From: Symsagittifera roscoffensis
Taxonomy: Eukaryota; Xenacoelomorpha; Acoela; Convolutidae
Length of the DNA stretch: 64,000 nucleotides
Direction: 5' to 3'
NCBI RefSeq assembly: GCF_963678635.1
Contig: NC_087069.1
Span: 44,406,688-44,470,687, forward strand
Shown here: positions 57,774 through 64,000 of the stretch, piece by piece
How the letters are laid out: the number at the start of each line of letters is the position of its first letter
Numbering within the stretch: the first letter of the stretch is position 1
Program-made: the position numbers and the translations under genes
The notes under the pieces: generated by a model
The model's database searches: none
Told to the model about the DNA's origin: nothing
What the model saw: the letters and a program-made list of their open reading frames with translations, nothing else

Positions 57774-58098
57774 TTATGAAGTTGAATATTCGCAGAGCGT
57801 CATTCTATAATTGTGGCTATTCCCGGAGCATGTTATATCGTTCAATCCTGTTTTCGAAGACTCAACACAATCCTCTCGCCCGGCATAGTCATCAGGCTGG
57901 TTTGGCTGCCACATACCAGCGGTTGGTTCAAATGAGCTGTATATACTTTGGAAGACTTGTGTGTTGGGCACATCGCTGTCTCGAACAAAGCTAGTCCAAA
58001 CATGTCTTTGGCTCTCTGACAGCCCTATTTGGGCAAAGTATGCATCAACGTTGATCATATCACTTTTGCTCCTGGGAGTGAAAATTTGCGTTCTATTT
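57774..58098 (-). CDS. C-type lectin-like domain exon (last exon), candidate host gene
   Basis: On the minus strand a pyrimidine tract and AG (TTTTCCCTGTTTCAG, about 58099-58113) precede an open exon ending in TAA at 57774. It encodes FAQIGLSES, then MWQPNQPDDYAGREDCVE, LNDITC and MTLCEYS. The W-x-x-x-Q-P-D-D-Y, E-D-C-V, N-D-x-x-C and final C-E are the second half of a C-type lectin fold. QPD usually marks galactose-type sugar binding, with calcium ligands at E-D and N-D. The usual Trp before N-D is Leu here. Upstream exons are not identified and may lie beyond 58113. It may be a live gene end or an isolated remnant. Confidence 0.6.
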
Positions 58099-58113
58099 CT
58101 GAAACAGGGAAAA

Positions 58114-58735
58114 TCAAAAATTGTTGAAGTAAAACTCATGCCTTCTGATTGAAAATTTTGATTGAATTGTTACATCAATACAATTCACTTAATCAAACGA
58201 ATTTCGACCGCGGTTCTCCTTCACTTTTCCCTTTCCTTCTCATCATTTAAGCATCAACTTCCTTGTAATGAGGGCGGCTTTTACATGAGGGTTTTACAAG
58301 GTGTAATGAGGGCTTATACAAGGTTAAATCTGCCCTAGCCTAGTTATTATTCCTCTAATTGGTAATTAAAAATTTTCCGTAGTACGGATTTGTCTGACAA
58401 GCGTTTTTTCCATGTAACTTTTTGGTGTTTCGCTTTAAATATTTGTGTTTCGCTACTAAGTCGACAATTCGCCGTTTCGACGTTTCGCTGACTTGTTTTA
58501 ATGCTGTTTATAACATCAAAATTCATTTTAAATAGTCTTTCATTTAATGGATTTCAGAAAAAATCAAAGGGGGGGACTAGAAAAGAGCCAAAAGCCACGC
58601 CGAGCAAAAATATTCCATTAGTTTCGTTACGAACTTCGGAACAAAAACTTCTTCAACGTTGGATTAATACAATGAAACTTGGCACGATGAACTGGCTAGC
58701 AATTATGAACAGATTTTTGTTCCCGGGGTTGAGGT
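58114..58735. other. No recognised gene; short repeats
   Basis: Expected location of an intron of the minus-strand lectin gene. It contains GTAATGAGGGC twice (about 58266 and 58301) and four GTTTCGCT-type words at 58425-58495. The plus frame from 58501 has no domain. Confidence 0.4.
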
Positions 58736-59130
58736 CCCAGACTCATGTCCAGATTTTCGCGACAAATTTTTGGCATGTCCAGACTTTCCAGACCAAAACC
58801 TGGCATTTCCAGACTTCGCGACCGAAGCAGAGGTGGCGCGACCAAAATATCGCGACTCATATTTGGTATGTCCAGACTCTCGCAACCAAGAGTTGCCATT
58901 TCTGACTTTCGCGACCGAAAATCTCAGGCGCGACTTTCGCGAACGAGGCGGATGCGGCTCAGGAAACGGCGTGACCGGCGCGACCAAATTAGCCATTTTC
59001 AGACTTTCCAGACCGAGATGGAGACGGCGCAAATTTATAAAAAGTTTTTCAGGGTTTTCGCGACCGATGTGGAGACGGCGCGACTTTCGCGAACGATTTG
59101 AACACGGCGCGACTCAAAAAGCAACTGCGC
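58736..59130 (+). repeat. GC-rich degenerate minisatellite
   Basis: Variants of CAGACTTTCGCGACC with spacers of about 15-20 bases recur more than ten times. The stretch is rich in CG dinucleotides in an otherwise AT-rich window. The periodicity keeps several frames open on both strands at once, which explains four overlapping ORFs here. I regard none of them as genes. Confidence 0.7.
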
Positions 59131-59240
59131 GACGGCCTGGCCAGCGCGAACAGAAAGTGCACTTTCAAGTTTTTCACATACTCATACTTCACTTCACACC
59201 GTAATGATAGACGTTTAACCATAATCACCATAAAAACAAC

Positions 59241-59442
59241 CAGGGGCGGATCCAAGATTTTCTCGGGGGGGGGGGGGGGGGGGTTGTTAGCGGATTTTCA
59301 AAAAATCTTGCCGACCTATTTTTAGGTCGACTTAATTAAATTTCCGAGCTATGCCAAAGCACTAACAAGACCATGCTTTGGGCAAGTTTTCTGCTTAATT
59401 AAATGTTTTGAAAACTTTAATTAAACTTTGGTTTAATTAAAC
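59241..59442 (+). mobile_element. Left end of a second hAT-type MITE, cut by the gap
   Basis: CAGGGGCGGATCCAAGATTTTCTCG followed by 19 G and then GCGGATTTTCA, TAGGTCGAC and CCGAGCT words. These match the left end of the element at 11891. The right end and duplication fall in or beyond the N run. Confidence 0.75.
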
Positions 59443-59642
59443 NNNNNNNNNNNNNNNNNNNNNNNNNNNNNNNNNNNNNNNNNNNNNNNNNNNNNNNNNN
59501 NNNNNNNNNNNNNNNNNNNNNNNNNNNNNNNNNNNNNNNNNNNNNNNNNNNNNNNNNNNNNNNNNNNNNNNNNNNNNNNNNNNNNNNNNNNNNNNNNNNN
59601 NNNNNNNNNNNNNNNNNNNNNNNNNNNNNNNNNNNNNNNNNN
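59443..59642. other. Assembly gap, 200 N
   Basis: Exactly 200 unknown bases, the usual size for a gap of unknown length. Linkage across it is therefore an assembly inference. Confidence 0.98.
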
Positions 59643-60699
59643 AATTGTCTATTGCTTAAAGGAATTTTGTTAGATATTTTTGTTTTTGGCTAATTGACCT
59701 CCTTAGATTTTACTGTAGACTAAATTCGTTTTTTTTATGAGTATAAGAAGTATTCGTTTAATTTAGTTTGTTGATTTTTACTGAGACTTAATACATGGGG
59801 TTGAAAGCTTGAAATAATATTTTTTTTGTTATCAAATATGAAAGTTGTTGTTTTTATTTTTGACCAGGAGGTTCTAAAGTTATGATTAGAGTTCTAGTTT
59901 AAAATATGATAGAATCATTCATGTGAACAATTGTTGCGATTGGAAAAACATTGAGAAAAAATAATGATGTGAGGAGTCAATTTCGTTCAACGGATCTATA
60001 CAGAGAAATCAGAGAAAAATAGTGTGGCTTAAATTTTTCAAAAACAAAAACTGTATTAGCTAAGTTAAGAGATTACTTTAATATTGCTTAATTTCCTTTT
60101 TGATTCGGGTCAATAGGTATATTTAATATCAGTTGGTTTTTCAGTAACTTGGTATGGTCTTTGTGGAGTGGTATAAATTTGTTCCATGTTTTTTTTTCAA
60201 GATTAAAAAAATTGGTTTTTGATGCAAATGCTCCAAATCTTAGGTTCAAAACTGGTGTGAAGCGAGAGTTTGTTTGTGATTGAATGTTTTTTCTTTGTTA
60301 TAATTTTCTGCTTTTTTTTGGTATACTTCATTCGGTTTTTGTTTCTAATTAGGATCCATATAGTATGAGTACGAGAAGCTAATTTTAAAAGTCGTGAGTG
60401 ATGGAAATGATCGTCCTTGTGTGTATGAGGTGGTAATTTTTAACATATTGAATTTTTTCAGGGTTTGCAAATTGTTTGAGGAATTTTAGACGCATTTGCT
60501 GTAAACATTATTGGTGTACGAGACTGTTAGTTGAAAGCCATTTTGAATACTGATAAACTACAGTTTGAGACAACTTCTAAAAAGTATGCTAGTATAAAAA
60601 GTTGGATCTGTTGACTATTCCTTGTGTTTTTGTCTTTTCGTTTATATTACATGTAATACTTGTTGAATATTCTTGTAAAAGCGATTCATGCCTTCAACT

Positions 60700-61074
60700 A
60701 GTCCTTTTTTCCATGAAGCTAGTAAAAACGTTGACTTGTGTTTGATGTTTTTATGTGGCTTAAGGTTATATTTTGATTGCTTGTAACTTCAGATCCATTA
60801 ACTGATACAAAATATCGGGTAATTCAAGCTAATATATTCAATGTTCATAGAGTGTCGCTTATGCATCAGAAGCGTTGGAGTGCAGAACTAGGTGTAAAGC
60901 TGCATATTGTGTAATACCGTCGATGATTACCAAAACATATGAATTGCCCTTAGAGGATGGTGATATTGGGCCGTTAGTGTCAAGTGAGATTGAAAAACTA
61001 ATTTTGTCGCTTAAAGTCGTGTTTTTCTGCTGTTTGTTTTCGATGTGAGAAAATTTCATTGAATTGACACGCAC
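60700..61074 (-). pseudogene. Integrase remnant, minus strand
   Basis: The open part (60859-61074) encodes ISLDTNGPISPSSKG (first catalytic Asp), YVLVIIDGIT and YAALHLVLHSNASDA, aligning with ISFDTNVPISPSSE and the following residues of the copy at 4980-5110. The segment carrying the second Asp and the Glu lies at about 60690-60830 in broken frames. Confidence 0.8.
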
Positions 61075-61799
61075 GACAGTCTTAAAAAATACTAAGTTTT
61101 AAAATGACTAATTTGGTCAGTAAAAAAACTGTATAAAATTATCTGAAGTTTTCTCTTGAACCAAATTGTCTTTTACATTCGATGAAAAGCTACAAAAACT
61201 AAACTTATTGGTAAACAGGGTACTTGCATATTGGGGTAATGATAATCAAAGTTATTTGTTTTTTCTTTTAGGGATATATTAATGAATTTTCGGAAATAAA
61301 ATTTCATTATAAAATGATATCGGTTTCGACATTTTTTTTTGATGTTTGTGTATTTCATTTTCTTTGTCTGATAACGGGGTCTAATTTTGATACTTCTGAA
61401 GTGTTTCAGTTGTCAGTTGGAGTGTGCTTGGTAGACACAAAACTAATTTTCTGAATGCGTTGAAGGATTATTTTTGATAGGAACTCTTAGTTCGTAGACC
61501 TTATTGTAGACAATTTCAATCCTGCTCATGGGATAGATTTGAATGTGTTTGCACCTTCGTAGGCGTTGTTTTGACATTCTAGATAAAGAAGAAACAATTC
61601 TAAGTTATTAATTTTTTACCTGTCCGAACCTGTTGTACTGCATGTTTGTATTCTAATTAAGGTGGCGTTTCAATTTCTGAAAAAAAAACTGTTATTTTGT
61701 AGAACTTCAAAATAGTTTTTCGTGTTAATTATTCTGCTGGTGTGTTTCTACTATTTGTCTAGAAGGGCAACTTTTTCCCAGTTGTTCAAAATGTATGAA

Positions 61800-62300
61800 G
61801 ATTGTTAAACTTTTTAAGACCCACTGCAATCTATATACTCTATCATATGGGCTGGACTTTTGACTAAAAAAACATAATATTGGTTTATCGTCTGTTAAAA
61901 AGAATGTTGGATGTTTTGATTCAGGAGAAATAAAATTTCATATGATTTGATTGTGTATATGATGGCTGTGCATTCTCCCTTTAATGTAGAGATTCTTAAT
62001 TCTGCTTAATGAACAACAGTGAGTTATGAGATTCTTTTTGTTTGTTCCTCGATGTGACTGTAAAAAGATGCGCCTACTCCAAAGTTGGATGAGTCACACA
62101 TAGCATTGAATGGTTGATTAGGGTCTGGAATTGTATTTGTTGTTTATTCACTAATAAAGTTTTGAAAATCCTCAAATCGTTTATGGTGTTCAATTGTCCA
62201 TTTGAATTCAATTTTTGTCGCAAGGTTTTGTCAAATTGTCCGAGAAACATTTGAATATTCTATAAGAAAATTTCTTCAAAAAAATTAGCATGCCATGTGA
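61800..62300 (-). pseudogene. RNase H remnant, minus strand
   Basis: The reverse complement shows SKHPTFFLTDDKP-like sequence near 61880-61920 and the GECTAI-like Glu motif near 61965. The Asp-bearing start motif (MCDSSNFGVG-like) is near 62075-62105. All align with 22240-22480 of E1. Frames are interrupted. Confidence 0.65.
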
Positions 62301-62589
62301 TTCTTGTGTTTTCTTTTTATTTGACAGTGGTTGTAATTCTATGATTGCATCTACTCTAGATCTGAAAAGTGTTACAGTTTTTCCTCACATTATATCTCAT
62401 AAAAAATGTAACACGTTGAAGAAAAAAAATGATTTATCTGGGGTTCCTTTCAATTTCTCTGATTGTGAAATCTAATAGTATTTTTCTTCCATTATAACTC
62501 ATGAAAAAATTTAACTCATGTTAGAGAAACTGTGACTTCTCTGGGGCTGCCTTCAGTTTCTCTTATTGTGAATTTTGATTCATAGAATT

Positions 62590-63000
62590 TGCGAAAGCTG
62601 CTGGTCCTAGCGATACTATAATCAATCACCTTTTAAATTCGTACTGTTAAATTCCTATAACAATTTTTGTTAATTCTCGTGATTGCTCACCTGGACGCGT
62701 TTGATTATATGCACTATTCATGTCGCCATTGGTATAGATTTGTCCTTTTATCTTAGTGAGTTTTCCTTAAATCGATTCAATTGGCCATATACACTTTTTG
62801 TTTTATTACTGAGTGAACTTAGGTACGGAGCTTCGAGTATTATATTTGGTGATTCTCCTTTTGCTAACATGATAAATGGGTTTAGTTTTGCTTTCCTTTT
62901 TTTGTTGTTTCGGGTTTTTCAAGAATTTTTAGAAGACTAATTATTGAATCTTTCTATTTTGTAAATATATCGAAAAACTGCTTGCACCAGGCTTGTTGAA
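62590..63000 (-). pseudogene. Reverse transcriptase remnant, minus strand
   Basis: The plus-strand open frame at 62683-62940 is only the complement. The minus strand gives PFIMLAKGESP-like, SELRYLS-like and NWPIESI-like pieces, then VDMNSAYNQ-type sequence near 62700-62740, in the order found in E1 21470-21640. Confidence 0.65.
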
Positions 63001-63739
63001 AGAAAAAAAAATGTAATGTTATATTTAAAGGAGAATGGATTTTTCGTCTACAAATTTTTGAGGTGGCTTGTACATTGGAATTTTTTGATAATAAATATGC
63101 TAATAGTGCAACTTCCTCCTGATTTTTTTGCGAATGCTGAAAAAATGAGCGATGATTTTTTGTTCTGAATTTTTTAAACTAAGATCAAAGCCTGTTGTTT
63201 TTGTTAAGTAATCTACTTTCACTTTGTGTCACTGATTTTGTTGTTTATAGGCAATTTTATATTAATTATAGACAAATATCTTGATTAATTATTTATCTTG
63301 AATCGAATATCTTGATTAATTAATTATTGACAAAATAAATTGAATATGGTGTTTACTCTTCTATTTCGCAAAAAAAATTTCGGAATCGGACGGAGTTAAA
63401 GATCAGACGCATATAGTTTTGCGAACTTTGTTTTCTGTTGGAATGATGAAAATAAATAATTGGGAAGTAAAAGATGTATCCAATTAATGGTTTCAATTAT
63501 TTTCTTTTCACTTGTATTTGTGATAGATTTTTTTTGTGTTTTTCAATCAAAAAATAGAACTCCGACTTTTTTTATTTTTTCTTTGTGAAGTGAAAAGCAT
63601 CTGTAAAATTTTCAGTTAAAACTTTGTGGTTTTTATTTGTTTTAGTTGGTTAAAATTTATTTTCGATTTTTTCAGATTTTTGTAAATTCGTGTCCTGTTG
63701 CTAACTCACTTGTTGTCTCATGAAGTGTCAGGGATGAAT

Positions 63740-63840
63740 TCAAAAATTTAATTTCAATCCATGTATCTACATCTACGATGTTATGTTCTGCGCCTGATTC
63801 AAGTAAAAAAAATCTATTTCTAGGCAATGGAGTTAGTGAC
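63740..63840 (-). pseudogene. Protease remnant, minus strand
   Basis: The minus strand encodes L-E-S-G-A-E-H-N-I-V-D-V-D-T-W. The catalytic Asp of D-S-G-A is replaced by Glu in this copy, while the following strand is intact. It aligns with the copy at 2124-2180. Confidence 0.7.
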
Positions 63841-64000
63841 AACATTCAAAAAACTTTCTTGTTGATCTTTTTGTGCGTTTTTTGTCATTTTTTGATTGTT
63901 TAGTATTTAATGTTCACGTTTTTTTTAACTTTTAGTAGTTTCGTGAGATGTTTTCTGGTTCAGAATATATGTTGTATTGGTTTTTTTTTCAGTTTTCTTG

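Larger units (their letters stand above)
59643..64000 (-). mobile_element. Decayed pol segment of an E1-family element, minus strand
   Basis: Reverse complement of the same segment found on the plus strand at about 1940-6720. Read 5' to 3' on the minus strand it holds protease (63760-63830, ESGAEHNIV), RT (about 62590-63000), RNase H (about 61800-62300), integrase (60700-61080) and the pol tail. It is independently decayed and continues beyond the window on its 5' side. Confidence 0.8.

Noticed and set aside
58501..59204. Four or five overlapping ORFs of 100-144 codons on both strands
   Set aside because: They lie in a periodic CG-rich minisatellite that keeps several frames open simultaneously; no domain, no consistent start, no homologue.

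Overview
The window looks like a gap-containing scaffold piece (200 N at 59443-59642) from an AT-rich invertebrate animal genome. The evidence is an almost unbroken mosaic of eukaryotic transposable elements (Ty3/gypsy, BEL/Pao, Tc1/mariner and hAT types), invertebrate-sized intron signals, and one candidate host exon encoding a C-type lectin domain. I see no bacterial genes, rRNA, tRNA or CRISPR. The species cannot be named from the sequence alone.

The dominant content is one family of very large, envelope-bearing, retrovirus-like Ty3/gypsy elements. Copy E1 (14784-34732, 19.9 kb) has two 409-bp TG...CA LTRs and a 4-bp target duplication (CTTT). Its order is LTR, long structured leader, small basic ORF, gag, protease, RT/RNase H, integrase, two tiny membrane ORFs, a Pro/Ser/Thr-rich ORF, an envelope-like glycoprotein, a further unrecognised ORF called ORFx here, a long 3' non-coding region and LTR. 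E1 is dead: nearly every gene has stops or frameshifts, the RT active site is altered, and about 1.35 kb spanning the env end and ORFx start is tandemly duplicated. Copy E2 (50077-56572) carries only the end of the pre-env ORF, an intact 909-codon env, ORFx with one stop, and the 3' region. It lies between the first half and the last third of a single LTR, with its own 4-bp duplication (CTAA), inside a BEL/Pao gag zinc knuckle.

Older relatives frame the window: a decayed plus-strand pol at 1900-7014, its inverted counterpart at 59643-64000 (minus), a minus-strand 3' region at 1-900, and a minus-strand gag plus two tandem leaders at 7015-10650.

Other regions are: 11891-12323, a complete hAT-type MITE with 8-bp duplications, and a second end at 59241. 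36226-38838 holds two copies of a ~170-bp repeat, one interrupted by a truncated DD41D mariner and the other by a Tc1-type fold-back element, apparently at the same TA. 38860-44480 is a 1.4-1.7 kb tandem repeat. 45950-48340 and 49590-50076/56573-56640 are BEL/Pao remnants. 57774-58098 (minus) is the lectin exon. 58736-59130 is a GC-rich minisatellite.

The most interesting candidate system is the E1/E2 family. It has an unusually large genome, several uncharacterised accessory ORFs with short overlaps, paired covarying leader hairpins, a possible 3' UTR intron, and an envelope module that survives intact in a split solo LTR.
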